The notes beneath the pieces are model-generated. The model searched no databases and was not told the origin of the DNA. It saw only the letters and a program-made list of their open reading frames with translations. From Alphaproteobacteria bacterium (lineage in GTDB: Bacteria > Myxococcota_A > UBA796 > GCA-2862545), in contig JACKET010000030.1 of assembly GCA_020632875.1 (NCBI GenBank), positions 1 to 46,103 on the forward strand: a DNA stretch of 46,103 bases, in the 5' to 3' direction. Of the stretch, positions 24,258 through 32,563 are shown one piece after another; position 1 is the first letter of the stretch, and the number at the start of each line of letters is the position of its first letter. A program made the position numbers and the translations under genes.

Positions 24258-25454
24258 TCACTCCGCGAACGGATCCGCGAACCGCTCGTCGAGCGCGGGC
24301 GTGGGGTCGGTGAGGGTCTTCAGGAACGCGACCAGCGCGGCCTTGTCGGCGGGCGACAGGTTCAGCCGACGCGGGCCACCGTTCGGATTGCGGAGCACGG
24401 GGTCGAGGTTCGGCACGTCCTGGATGCCGTCGCTGTAGAAGTCGACCACCGCCTCGAGCGTCGCGAATCGCCCGTCGTGCATGTACGGAGCGCGCAGCTC
24501 GACGTTGCGCAGGCTCGGCGACTTGAAGCGGCCCGTGTCGCCGGGGACGCCCGTGCGGGCACCCACGCCGCGGTCCTCGGCGTCCACGAGCCCGTTCACG
24601 CGCGGCCCGGGCATGAAGAAGATGCCGGGATTCGCGGGCGGCGGCGGCGCATTCGGCGGCGGAGGCGGGCCGGCCGGGAGGTGGCAGGCGTTGCACAGCG
24701 GCCCGTTCGGCCCGTCGGGCTGGATGCGGCCGAAGAAGATGTCCTTCCCGCGGTTCTCCTGGGCGCTGTAGTTCGGGAACGGCTGCGCTGCGTCGCCGGT
24801 GGCGGCGAAACCCACGTCCCACGCGGAGTCGAAGCTGGTCATGGACCGCACGAACTGCGCCAGCGCGTCGCTGATCCGATCGTCCGTCACCTCGCGGTCG
24901 CCGAACGCGGCCTCGAACAGCGGCCCGTAGTACGGCGCGTCCGAGACGCGGCTCACGAGCTCGTCGAGCGAGAGGCCCATCTCCACGTCGTCCTGGATGG
25001 GCATGAGCACCTGTTCCTCGATGGAGTCGGCGCGCTCGTCCCAGAACATCCGTCCCGGCCGGTAGTACCGGAGGTTCACGAGGGGCATCGACTTCCGGCC
25101 CGTCAGCCCGCCGTCGAAGCCCTCCGACAGCGGCACGTCGTCGGCGAAGCCCACCACGTCGACGTGGCAGGACGCGCACGCGAGTGACCGGTTCGCCGAC
25201 AGCTCGTGGTCCCAGAACAGCACGCGCCCCAGCGTCGCCCCGGAGGTCGTGATCGGGTTGTCGCCGGGGGTGTTGTCGGCGCGGTCGAGGGCATCCTCGA
25301 GGTGCGCCGGGACGGGCGGATCGTAGTCGTACGCCTGCAGGTCGAGCCCGTCGAGCGCCGTGTCGTCGAGCGCGTCGTGGATCGGGTCGTCGAGGGGGAC
25401 GCCCTCTCCGGGGATGCAGGCGGACAGCAGCAGGGCGAGGGAGATGGTGCGCAT
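24258..25454 (-). CDS. Di-haem cytochrome c peroxidase / MauG-like lipoprotein
   Basis: 398 residues from ATG 25454. MRTISLALLLSAC gives a lipoprotein signal (C13). Two c-type haem sites are present: CASCH (93-97, in ANRSLACASCHVDVVGFAD) and CNACH (254-258). Between them, family motifs such as KSMPLVNLRYY, MFWDERADSIEEQVLMP and FVRSM are in order, and RFKSPSLRNVELRAPYMHDGR contains the distal haem-ligand region (Met near 340). Usual length for the family. Bacterial members reduce hydrogen peroxide with electrons from small cytochromes, or oxidise protein substrates as MauG does; which one applies is unclear. A Pro/Ala-rich insertion (PPPPPNAPPPP near 265) follows the second haem. It lies 56 bases downstream of the EF-hand gene. 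Confidence 0.92.
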   Translation of the reverse strand: MRTISLALLLSACIPGEGVPLDDPIHDALDDTALDGLDLQAYDYDPPVPAHLEDALDRADNTPGDNPITTSGATLGRVLFWDHELSANRSLACASCHVDVVGFADDVPLSEGFDGGLTGRKSMPLVNLRYYRPGRMFWDERADSIEEQVLMPIQDDVEMGLSLDELVSRVSDAPYYGPLFEAAFGDREVTDDRISDALAQFVRSMTSFDSAWDVGFAATGDAAQPFPNYSAQENRGKDIFFGRIQPDGPNGPLCNACHLPAGPPPPPNAPPPPANPGIFFMPGPRVNGLVDAEDRGVGARTGVPGDTGRFKSPSLRNVELRAPYMHDGRFATLEAVVDFYSDGIQDVPNLDPVLRNPNGGPRRLNLSPADKAALVAFLKTLTDPTPALDERFADPFAE

Positions 25455-25510
25455 GGGGACTCCGGGAGCATAGCGGTTTCGAGGGGATGGACGGCTTTCA
25501 GCGGGGCGTC

Positions 25511-25996
25511 TCAGCGCTCCGGCGGCGGGATCGGAGGGAGCCCGTTCCGGAAGCGGTCGCGGACCTCGTCGCGCGCGACACGTCGCTCGGCGGCGGACAG
25601 CGTGCGGTCGTGATCGGCGTCGAAGGCGCGGATCAGGGGAGGAGGCAGGCGGTCCTCGGGGGGGCGGGAGGGCGGCGGCGGGGGAGGCGGTCCGAACAGG
25701 GCCTGGAGGCCCTCGTGGCGTTCGGTGGGCGTGATCGTCCCGTCTCCGTCGGCGTCCAGCGCATCGGCGATGGACTCGAGCGCATCGCAGCGGAGCGCCA
25801 CGTCGCGGTCGAGCCGGGCGCGCTCCGAGTCGTCGAGGGTGCCGTCGTCGTTCGCGTCCCAGGCGAACTCGAGGAGGGGACGCAGGGGCGGCGGCCGGTG
25901 CGGCATGCCGTCCGGGAACACGCGAGAGAAGAACGCCTCGTCACAGCGCTCCGGCGGCGCGGCGAAGGCGGTGAAGGAGAGCAGGGCGAGCAGCAT
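25511..25996 (-). CDS. Secreted EF-hand protein
   Basis: 161 residues from ATG 25996 with GGAGG five bases upstream; the longer open frame runs into the divergent promoter region. MLLALLSFTAFA is a signal peptide. Three 12-residue calcium-binding loops are visible: DANDDGTLDDSE, DADGDGTITPTE and DADHDRTLSAAE. The first two have acidic residues at positions 1, 3, 5 and 12; the third has Arg in place of the central Gly. Long proline runs (PPPPPPPSRPP) separate the second and third hands, and the C-terminus is proline-rich. Such exported EF-hand proteins are common in Myxococcota and presumably bind calcium. It may be co-transcribed with the cytochrome gene downstream and is divergent from the response-regulator gene. 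Confidence 0.85.
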   Translation of the reverse strand: MLLALLSFTAFAAPPERCDEAFFSRVFPDGMPHRPPPLRPLLEFAWDANDDGTLDDSERARLDRDVALRCDALESIADALDADGDGTITPTERHEGLQALFGPPPPPPPSRPPEDRLPPPLIRAFDADHDRTLSAAERRVARDEVRDRFRNGLPPIPPPER

Positions 25997-26067
25997 GGGA
26001 CCTCCGGGTTCTGGAAGAGGAGTACCCGCCGCCCCCCGGACACACCGTCGCCGCTTCGCACCCGTGT

Positions 26068-26108
26068 GTATCGGACGGAACACGGCCGATACGAACGGAT
26101 ACCGAACG
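26068..26108. promoter_or_regulatory. Candidate response-regulator binding site
   Basis: In the 140-base gap between the EF-hand gene and the response regulator, GTATCGG (26068-26074) and CCGATAC (26086-26092) form an inverted repeat, and GATACGAACG (26088-26097) is followed at once by GATACCGAACG (26098-26108). Tandem direct repeats of 10-11 bases are the usual target of OmpR/PhoB-type regulators, and the regulator lies 29 bases downstream, so autoregulation and control of the EF-hand/cytochrome pair is a reasonable inference. Confidence 0.45.
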
Positions 26109-26136
26109 CGTCCCGGCACCGGGTTACCGCAGGGGC

Positions 26137-26805
26137 ATGTCGCAGATCCTGCTCGTCGAGGACGATCCCCAGCTCGTGGAGCTCGTGGGGGAGTTCCTCC
26201 GCAGCCACGCCTACTCCGTCGAGGTCGAGACCCGCGGGGACACGGCCGTGTCGCGCATCCTGGCGCTCGACCCCGAGCTCGTGCTGCTCGACCTCATGCT
26301 CCCCGGCCTCGACGGGATGGAGGTGTGTCGACAGGCCCGTGAGCGCGGCTACCACGGGGCGATCGTGATGCTCACCGCGCGCGGCGACGCCATCGACGAG
26401 ATCCTCGGGCTGCAGGTCGGCGCCGACGACTACCTCGCGAAGCCCGTGCGTCCGCGCGTCCTGCTGGCCCACGTCCAGGCGGTGCTCCGCCGCACCCAGC
26501 CCCCGAAGCGCACCGTCCAGCGCGGCCGTCTCGAGCTCGACCACGCGTCGCGCACCGTCCGGCTCGACGGGAATCCCGTCGACCTCACCACGGCGGAGTT
26601 CGAGCTCCTCGCGGTGATGGCCGCACGCGCCGGCGAGATCCTGTCGCGCGACGACCTGTCCCTCGCCCTGCGCGGATTCGAGTGGGACGGCGTCGACCGC
26701 AGCATCGACCTCCGCGTGAGCCGCCTGCGCAAGAAGCTCGACGACGACGGCGCCATCATCAAGTCGGTGCGCGGCTCGGGGTACCTCCTCGTGCCGGAGG
26801 TCTGA
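26137..26805 (+). CDS. OmpR/PhoB-family response regulator
   Basis: 222 residues. The receiver domain (about 1-118) has the acidic pocket E8-D9-D10, the phosphorylated D52 in LVLLDLMLPG, T80 and K102 (AKPV). The winged-helix output domain (125-222) has the family signature RTVRLDGNPVDLTTAEFELL, RSIDLRVSRLRKKL and SVRGSGYLLV. It is thus a complete transcription factor activated by phosphorylation. The next gene's ATG overlaps this stop (TGATG), so the histidine kinase is translationally coupled and is its natural partner. Overall similar in type to RstA-like regulators, but the specific target cannot be told. Candidate binding repeats lie just upstream. Confidence 0.95.
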   Translation: MSQILLVEDDPQLVELVGEFLRSHAYSVEVETRGDTAVSRILALDPELVLLDLMLPGLDGMEVCRQARERGYHGAIVMLTARGDAIDEILGLQVGADDYLAKPVRPRVLLAHVQAVLRRTQPPKRTVQRGRLELDHASRTVRLDGNPVDLTTAEFELLAVMAARAGEILSRDDLSLALRGFEWDGVDRSIDLRVSRLRKKLDDDGAIIKSVRGSGYLLVPEV

Positions 26806-27971
26806 TGCGCGCGCTGTTCCTCCGGCTGCTCGCGGGCGCGCTGGCCGCGCTCGTCGCGGTGCAGGTGCTCGGCGGGCTGTGGGCCGGGCAGGACCGGCAC
26901 CTGATGCACGTCCAGGAGGAGCTGGTCGACGTGAAGCTCGATTGGGCCGCGGAGCGCCTGCGCGCCGTGCCCCCGGCAGAGTGGGACGCCGAGCTCCACG
27001 CGCTGCGGCCCTCGCTGGCCGTCCACCTCACGATCGTGCCGCCCCACGCGCCGTATCTGCCGCACGAGCGCTCGGTCCGACTCACCGACGGCGCCCGCCT
27101 CGTCGCCGACCCGGTGGGTCACCTCCCGCCCCCGCTCCGGTGGATCGTCGCCCAGGTCGTGTTGGGCGCGCTGGCGATGGGCGGCGTCTTCTGGTGGCTC
27201 GGTCGTCCGGTGCTGAAGGACCTCGAAGCGCTGGAGGCCGCGTCGCGCCGGATCGCCGGCGGCGAGCTCGGGGCCCGCGCGCGCCTGGGAGACGGGCCCG
27301 TGGGCGACCTGGGTGCGCAGTTCGACACGATGGCCGAGCGGGTCGAGGGCCTGATCGACGGGCAGAAGCAGCTCCTGGCCGCCGTGTCGCACGAGATCCG
27401 CACGCCGCTCGCGCGGATGCGCTTCCAGCTCGAGACCCTCCGCGACACGGCCGGAGACACCGCGGTCGACCGCCTGGATCGCGAGCTCGACGCCATCGAC
27501 GACCTGCTCGGCGAGCTGCTCGAGATGGCGCGCACCGAGCAGCCGCCGCTCGAGGCGCCGGAGCCCGGGGCCACCGTCGAGGTGGTGAACGCGGTGTGCC
27601 GTCGGATGGAGGGCCTGTCGACGGCAGCCCTGGAGGTCGACGCCGCGGAGGGCCTGCCCATCGGCACGAAAGACCTCGCCCGCATCGTCGAGAACCTCGT
27701 GTCGAACGCGCAGCGCCACGCGGGCTCGAAGGTCCGCGTGACGGTCGCCGCCGGGCGTCTCGTCGTCGAGGACGACGGCCCGGGTGTGCCGTACGAGCTG
27801 CGCGAGCGCGTGTTCGAGCCGTTCCACACGGGCGAGAAGAGCCGGAACCGCGCGCTCGGGGGCGTGGGGCTGGGCCTGGCGCTGGTGAAGCGCGCGGCGG
27901 AGCGCTGGGGCGCGACGGTCGGTGTCGACGAGAGCCCGCTCGGAGGGGCGCGGTTCACCGTCGCGTTCTGA
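26805..27971 (+). CDS. Sensor histidine kinase
   Basis: 388 residues from ATG 26805, overlapping the regulator's stop by one base. One transmembrane helix (about 5-25), a periplasmic region of about 85 residues (28-112) and a second helix (113-133) precede a HAMP linker. The dimerisation box AAVSHEIRTPLARMRF carries the phosphorylated H196. The catalytic ATPase domain has the N box (ENLVSNAQRHAG), DDGPGVP (G1) and GGVGLGLALVKRAAERWG (G2). All parts are intact. Inner-membrane sensor that phosphorylates the regulator at D52. The signal is unknown. Its stop is 6 bases from the stop of the convergent STAND ATPase gene. Confidence 0.95.
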   Translation: MRALFLRLLAGALAALVAVQVLGGLWAGQDRHLMHVQEELVDVKLDWAAERLRAVPPAEWDAELHALRPSLAVHLTIVPPHAPYLPHERSVRLTDGARLVADPVGHLPPPLRWIVAQVVLGALAMGGVFWWLGRPVLKDLEALEAASRRIAGGELGARARLGDGPVGDLGAQFDTMAERVEGLIDGQKQLLAAVSHEIRTPLARMRFQLETLRDTAGDTAVDRLDRELDAIDDLLGELLEMARTEQPPLEAPEPGATVEVVNAVCRRMEGLSTAALEVDAAEGLPIGTKDLARIVENLVSNAQRHAGSKVRVTVAAGRLVVEDDGPGVPYELRERVFEPFHTGEKSRNRALGGVGLGLALVKRAAERWGATVGVDESPLGGARFTVAF

Positions 27972-27977
27972 GCCGTC

Positions 27978-30416
27978 TCAGACCGAGGTGTCGATCCGCG
28001 CGTCGGGACGGAGGCGGTAGCCGCCGTCGGCCTTCTCGATGAGGCTGCGCAGGCCCCAGCGGCGCAGCGTCGACAGCGCGGTGTACACGCGGGCCGCCCC
28101 GGCCTCCGCGAGCACCTGCTCGTCGGGCCACCCGGCTTCGAGCAGCCCCTCGAGCGACACGGCCGCACCGGGGCTCTCGCGGTGTGCACGCACGAGGCGC
28201 TCGAGGATCCGGCGGTTCGCGTGGTGCCGGACGAGCGAGCGGCGCGAGCTGCCGGGCACCTCGACCCAGGCGGTCGCTTCGCCGAGGCGAAGGTCGGCGA
28301 CGCCGTCGGAGGCTTCGAGCAGCCGCTCGATCCAGCGCGCGAGGATGCGGGCCTCGGCGGCCCAGCCGGAGCGGTCGAGCGCGGCGAGCCGGGCGCGGCG
28401 GGCATCGGGAGGGTCGCGCTCGACGGCGAGGCTCGCGAGCGCGCGCAGGTGGCCGGTCTTGGGGGACGGGTCGGTCGCTTCGGCGAGGAGCGCGCGGGCT
28501 TCGTCGGGATGCCCCGCCACGGCGGCGCTCGTCGCGGCCCAGGCGGCGATGACGCCCTGCTGGCGGGCGGTGTCGTGCTTGCGGGCCTCGGTCAGCGCGA
28601 GGCGGAAGGCCTCCCGCGCGCCCCCGGTGTCACCGCCCAGGGCCCGGGCCATCGCGCGTCCCGCGAGGCAGTAGCTGCGCCAGCGGGGCTCGCCGACGGA
28701 CTCCAGGCGCGCGAGGGCGTCCGCGAAGGCCCGATCGGCCTCGTCGAGCGCCCCGGCATCGAGGGAGATCTCGCCCAGCACCTGCGCCAGGACGGCCGCC
28801 CGGCGCGTCTCGCCGAGCGCATCGAGGGCGTCGATCGCGCGGCGGGCGTGGCGCCCGGCGGCCGGCCCGTCGCCGAGATCGTGCTCCGACATCGCGAGGA
28901 ACCCGAGCACTGCGGCCTCGTCGCGCCGGGCGTGCCGGTGCTCGGCCGCGGCCAGGGCGCGGTGGTAGGCGCGGACGGCATCGACCCGCTCGCCGCGCAG
29001 CGCATGGACCTCGGCGAGGGCCACGAGGTTCCGGGGCTCTCCCGGGTCGAGCGCCACGGCGCGCTCGGCCAACGCGATGGCGTCGTGTCCGGCGCCCGTG
29101 GCGGCGAGCTCACGTGCGATGGACCGCAGCGCCCATGCGCGTTCGCGCGCTTCGCCCCGCTCGGCGATCGCGTGGACCCGCGGGTCGTCCGGGGGGACCA
29201 CGCGCGCGTCGATGGCCGTCAGGATCAGCGCGTCCCCGTGGGGCCCGCCGAGGTGCACGGCCCGCTCGAGCAGCGCCCGTCGGGCGTCTCCGGGGCCCCG
29301 CGTCTTGTACAGCACGTCGAGGGCGAGCGCCGCGGCCCCGGCAATCGCCGGGTCGCCGCGGTCGAACGCCGCGCGCAGGTCGCCCGCGTACATCGCGAGG
29401 CTCTCGAGCGCGGGGCGGGGCTCAGGGCCGCCCGTCCGCCCGGCGAGCTCCAGCCCGTGCGCCGCGACCCAGGCGTCGGGCAGCGGGCCGCCGGGCTCGC
29501 GGAGCAGCTCGCGTACCGAGTCGTACAGCGCGTACCACCGCACGCCGGGCAGCGCGGGGCCCTCCCACGCGCGGACCAGCGAGTGTGCGGTGAACGCCTC
29601 GATCCGCGCGATGGCATCGGCGATCCCGGCGACGCCCTCCATCGCGGCGACCGCTTCGATCCCGAAGCCGCCGTGGAACGCCGCGAGGCGGCGGAGCAGG
29701 GCGCGGTCGTCGCCGGCCAGCAGGGCGAGGCTCGACTCCAGCACCGCCGCGAGGGACGTGTCGCCGTCGCGCAGCAGCGCGAAGCGCTCGCCGAGGTGCT
29801 CGAGCAGCTGGCGCGTGCCCAGCGTGGCGAGGCGGGCAGCGGCGAGCTCCAGCGCCAGCGGCAGCCCATCGAGCCGCCGCAGGAGCGCCGCGATCGCGGG
29901 TGCCTCCGCGGCGTGCGGCGCCCACCGCGGGTTGGCACGCCTCCCCCGCTCGACGAACAGCGCGCCCGCCGCGCACGCCAGCACGGCTTCGAGGGTGTCC
30001 GCGGTCGGCATGCCCAGGGGACCGACCTCCACGACCTCCCAGCCGCGCGGCCGGATCCGCGTGGTGAGGACGACCCGGGCGTCCCACGCGGCGACGATGT
30101 CGATCACGCCATCCAGCACGGCCTCGCAGCCGTCCAACACCACGATCCGGCCTTCCCGGCCGAGCAGGCGCCCGAGGCGCTCGGCGTCGTCCCCGGCGAG
30201 CGGGGTTCCGAGCGCTCCGGCGATGCGCTCGAGCACGTCGGTCGGGGCGGCACAGCCCGTCAGGTCCACCCTCCACGCGCTCTCCAGCACGTGGCGGACG
30301 AGCGCGGACTTGCCCGCTCCACCGGGCCCCACGACGGCCACGCGGTCGTGTTTGCGCACGGCTTCTCGCAGCGTGCGCGCTTCGCGGTCGCGTCCGACGA
30401 CTTCCGAAGGGAGCAT
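27978..30416 (-). CDS. STAND-type ATPase with TPR region and C-terminal winged helix
   Basis: 812 residues from ATG 30416. An N-terminal NTPase (about 1-330) starts with VVGRDREARTL and has the P-loop VVGPGGAGKSALV (G30-S37), a Walker-B-like RIVVLDGCEAV and LDGLPLALELAAARL, the GLPL motif typical of NB-ARC/MalT-like STAND proteins. Residues about 350-690 are Ala-rich helical pairs resembling TPRs (e.g. HDAIALAERAVALDPGEPRN). The C-terminal 90 residues look like a winged helix (RVYTALSTLRRWGLRSLIEK then GGYRLRPD). STAND regulators switch on ligand and ATP binding; placing the DNA-binding domain last is like MalT, whereas the neighbour at 33618 has it first. It is 27 bases downstream of the pectate-lyase-like gene in the same operon. 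Confidence 0.85.
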   Translation of the reverse strand: MLPSEVVGRDREARTLREAVRKHDRVAVVGPGGAGKSALVRHVLESAWRVDLTGCAAPTDVLERIAGALGTPLAGDDAERLGRLLGREGRIVVLDGCEAVLDGVIDIVAAWDARVVLTTRIRPRGWEVVEVGPLGMPTADTLEAVLACAAGALFVERGRRANPRWAPHAAEAPAIAALLRRLDGLPLALELAAARLATLGTRQLLEHLGERFALLRDGDTSLAAVLESSLALLAGDDRALLRRLAAFHGGFGIEAVAAMEGVAGIADAIARIEAFTAHSLVRAWEGPALPGVRWYALYDSVRELLREPGGPLPDAWVAAHGLELAGRTGGPEPRPALESLAMYAGDLRAAFDRGDPAIAGAAALALDVLYKTRGPGDARRALLERAVHLGGPHGDALILTAIDARVVPPDDPRVHAIAERGEARERAWALRSIARELAATGAGHDAIALAERAVALDPGEPRNLVALAEVHALRGERVDAVRAYHRALAAAEHRHARRDEAAVLGFLAMSEHDLGDGPAAGRHARRAIDALDALGETRRAAVLAQVLGEISLDAGALDEADRAFADALARLESVGEPRWRSYCLAGRAMARALGGDTGGAREAFRLALTEARKHDTARQQGVIAAWAATSAAVAGHPDEARALLAEATDPSPKTGHLRALASLAVERDPPDARRARLAALDRSGWAAEARILARWIERLLEASDGVADLRLGEATAWVEVPGSSRRSLVRHHANRRILERLVRAHRESPGAAVSLEGLLEAGWPDEQVLAEAGAARVYTALSTLRRWGLRSLIEKADGGYRLRPDARIDTSV

Positions 30417-30443
30417 GGGCGCATCGTAGCGCCCGTCCGGCGT

Positions 30444-31694
30444 TCAGGGGCAGTAGTCGACGCGCGGGCCCGCCTCCGTCGCGATGGTCGTGGCGAGCTG
30501 CGCGGTCGCGGGCTCCGCGGTCCACGTGTACCAGTCGGCGGGGTCGAAGACCTGGGAGGGCTCGTTCTCGTGGGCGAGGGCGCCGTTCAGGAGCAGGTCG
30601 CCGACGCTCTTCGCGTAGCCGGGACCGTTCGCGTCCCACTCGAACACGAGGCCCTCCTTCGACACCACGAAGTCGTCGTCGCCGCACGGGTTGGGGTCGG
30701 GGCAGCCGAGCACGCAGAACTGCCCGGGACGGGCCTCGTACACGTTGGATTCGCTGTAGAGCTGCGCCCCGCCGAGGCTCGCGGCCCCGTACTCGTACCA
30801 GCGGTCCTGGTAGTTGTTGAAGAAGTGCGCCTTGCCGTACACGAGCTGCGGGCCGCGGAGGCTGATGCGGTCGAAGTGGTTGTGGTGCCACGTGACGTGC
30901 ATGCCCGGCGCCGGGTCGCCGTCGGCGGTCTGCCACGCGAGCGAGGCCTTCTTGTGGGTGTGGAGGTGGGTCCAGCTGACCGTGATCCGGGAGCCGCCCC
31001 GGATGTCGAGCAGGCCGTCCCCGCCGTCGAACAGCTCGAGGTGGTGGAACCACAGATCGCGGGACGAGTAGCCCGCCGGGTCGGTCCCTCCGGACCCCAT
31101 GATGGTGATCACGTCGCCCGACTGCCCGCAGTTGCCCTCCGTGTCGTTCGTGAGCCGGAGGTCGGTGAGGATGACGTTGCGCGTGTCTTCGAAGCGCAGG
31201 TTCCCGTCGATCGTCACGTCCCGACCGCGCCCGTCGACGGTCTTGTCGTCGCGGACGTCGATGCGGCTGTCGAGCACGATGGTGCCGTCGACATCGAACA
31301 CCACCCACCAGTCCTGGCCGCTCTCGAGGGCCGTGCGCAGGGATCCGGGCCCGTCGTCGGCGAGCGTGGTGACGTGGTACACGAGCGACGGGTCGCCGCC
31401 GGTCGCGGCTGCGCCGAACCCGACGCGCTCCGCGAGCAGGGCCGCCGGGTCGTACGGCAGGGTGGAGCAGTCGACGACGGGGTCCGCATCGGCGTCCGTA
31501 TCCGCATCCGCGTCGGTGTCGGCATCGGCGTCCGTGTCGGCATCCGCGTCGGTGTCGGTGTCGGCGTCGGCGTCGGTGTCGGCATCCGTGTCCGCGTCGG
31601 TGTCGGCGTCGGTGTCTGCATCGGCTTCGGCGCCCACCACGGTGATGGAGCCGGGCGCACAGCCCGCGAGAGCGGCGAGGATCAGGGTTCGCAT
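30444..31694 (-). CDS. Pectate-lyase-like lipoprotein (PL1 type) with Asp-rich linker
   Basis: 416 residues from ATG 31694 with GGAGG at 31700-31704. MRTLILAALAGC is a lipoprotein signal (C12). Residues 24-71 alternate Asp with Ala or Thr. Then comes a right-handed beta-helix of the PL1 pectate lyase family: SLVYHVTTLADDGPGSLR, TIDGNLRFEDTRNVILTDLRL, SSRDLWFHHLELFDGGDGLLDIRGGS and RGPQLVYGKAHFFNN (280-294). The last element matches the family's catalytic 'RxPxxRxGxxHxxNN' except that the second Arg is Val (V285), so activity on pectate is uncertain. Anchored to the outer membrane, it may cleave or bind uronate polysaccharide. The ribosome site lies in a hairpin. Third gene of the operon that ends with the STAND ATPase. 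Confidence 0.85.
   Translation of the reverse strand: MRTLILAALAGCAPGSITVVGAEADADTDADTDADTDADTDADADTDTDADADTDADADTDADADTDADADPVVDCSTLPYDPAALLAERVGFGAAATGGDPSLVYHVTTLADDGPGSLRTALESGQDWWVVFDVDGTIVLDSRIDVRDDKTVDGRGRDVTIDGNLRFEDTRNVILTDLRLTNDTEGNCGQSGDVITIMGSGGTDPAGYSSRDLWFHHLELFDGGDGLLDIRGGSRITVSWTHLHTHKKASLAWQTADGDPAPGMHVTWHHNHFDRISLRGPQLVYGKAHFFNNYQDRWYEYGAASLGGAQLYSESNVYEARPGQFCVLGCPDPNPCGDDDFVVSKEGLVFEWDANGPGYAKSVGDLLLNGALAHENEPSQVFDPADWYTWTAEPATAQLATTIATEAGPRVDYCP
31482..31625 (-). repeat. Hexamer-type repeat encoding the (Asp-Ala/Asp-Thr)n linker
   Basis: Repeated six-base units of the type GTCGGC/GCATCG (plus strand) encode alternating Asp in the minus-strand lipoprotein. Units of six bases change linker length without shifting frame. 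A longer version occurs at 37073-37345. Confidence 0.85.
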
Positions 31695-31742
31695 CAGGAC
31701 CTCCGCGCGCCCGGTACCGCGCGACCCCGGTGCGGAGTCCTG
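31695..31742 (-). promoter_or_regulatory. Hairpin burying the Shine-Dalgarno of the pectate-lyase-like gene
   Basis: In the minus-strand mRNA, CAGGACUCCGC (31742-31732) pairs with GCGGAGGUCCUG (31706-31695): 11 base pairs with one bulged nucleotide. The 3' arm contains the GGAGG ribosome site (31700-31704) and ends directly before the AUG at 31694. An inner GCGC/GCGC stem extends the structure. This should restrain initiation unless melted or displaced, as in RNA thermometers or coupled translation. Confidence 0.6.
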
Positions 31743-31764
31743 AAACGACCTGAAGCCGGGAGGC

Positions 31765-32544
31765 TCAGCCCTCGACGCTCGGCGCCAGTGCGTGGGGCTC
31801 GGCCTCGTAGCGGGGCACCCCGTCGTGGAACCGAACGCGCGCGGTGCACGTGGCACAGGTCCGGAACCGTTCGTCGGGCCCGGGCTCGAGCGCCGACCAG
31901 TCGCCGGGACACCCGCTCCTGCGGCACCCGCGCAGGGGGGCCCGCGCGAGGCGCGCACGGAGCCGGGCCCCGAGCTTCTCGGCCACCGCCCGGAACCCCG
32001 GGACCCTCGTGCCCGCGTGGGTCTCCCGCTCCATCCGCAGCCAATCGGCGAGCGTCTCGCGCCCGTTCTCGCGCAGCCAGTCCTCGGCCACGCGCCGGCA
32101 GCCCTCGTCGTCGGGGGTGGCGGCGATGGCCGCGAGCAGGCGCTCCTCCTCGTCGGCGTCGGGCCGATCCAGGGACAGGTCGAGGCGCCCCGTGCGGGTC
32201 GTCACCATCTGGCTGCGCCAGGCCGCGAACGAGTTGCTCGTGTCGTGGTGCCAGCGCTCCGTCCCGCGGCGGAAGCGCAGCACGGTCGAGCCCACGTCGC
32301 GGAGCACGAGCACGTCGCCGACCTCGGCGGTGTAGTCGAAGTCGAACGCGGTCCCCGCGTCGAGGGCGGCGAGCACGGCGTCGATCTGCAGGTGATCGCG
32401 CTCGGTCCAGCTCGCCCGGGCCGCCCGCCCCCGCCGGGTATGCACCGGACGCCCGCGGTCGTGCCGCTGCAGGGCCCAGTCGGCCTCGACCAGGGTGTCG
32501 GGGTCACAGGTACACAGCTTGAAGCCTTCGGTCACGTCGCACAT
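31765..32544 (-). CDS. TIGR02996-domain protein with Cys clusters
   Basis: 259 residues from ATG 32544. The segment 135-172 (ERLLAAIAATPDDEGCRRVA then EDWLRENGRETLADWLRMER) fits the TIGR02996 repeat-companion domain, normally 'LL.AI...PDDDA.RLVYADWLEE.GD..RAE.iR.Q'. The N-terminus starts MCDVTEGFKLCTCD (C2, C11, C13). The C-terminal third has a zinc-ribbon-like set of cysteines, GCRRSGCPG and RTCATCTARV. No signal peptide, so cytosolic. TIGR02996 proteins are enriched in myxobacteria and planctomycetes and have no known biochemical role. Genes upstream (CYTH-like lipoprotein, 19 bases) and downstream (pectate-lyase-like, 70 bases) run in the same direction. Confidence 0.8.
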   Translation of the reverse strand: MCDVTEGFKLCTCDPDTLVEADWALQRHDRGRPVHTRRGRAARASWTERDHLQIDAVLAALDAGTAFDFDYTAEVGDVLVLRDVGSTVLRFRRGTERWHHDTSNSFAAWRSQMVTTRTGRLDLSLDRPDADEEERLLAAIAATPDDEGCRRVAEDWLRENGRETLADWLRMERETHAGTRVPGFRAVAEKLGARLRARLARAPLRGCRRSGCPGDWSALEPGPDERFRTCATCTARVRFHDGVPRYEAEPHALAPSVEG

Positions 32545-32563
32545 CGCGCCCTCCGTCGCGAGG

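Noticed and set aside
31695..31742. Treating the hairpin before the pectate-lyase-like gene as a transcription terminator for the upstream gene
   Set aside because: There is no T-tract, and the stem includes the ribosome site and ends at the start codon of the next gene, so translational control fits better.
28182..32522. A 1446-codon plus-strand open frame
   Set aside because: It is the reverse reading of the STAND ATPase, pectate-lyase-like and TIGR02996 genes, arginine/alanine-rich without domains; it exists because of the GC-rich codon bias.
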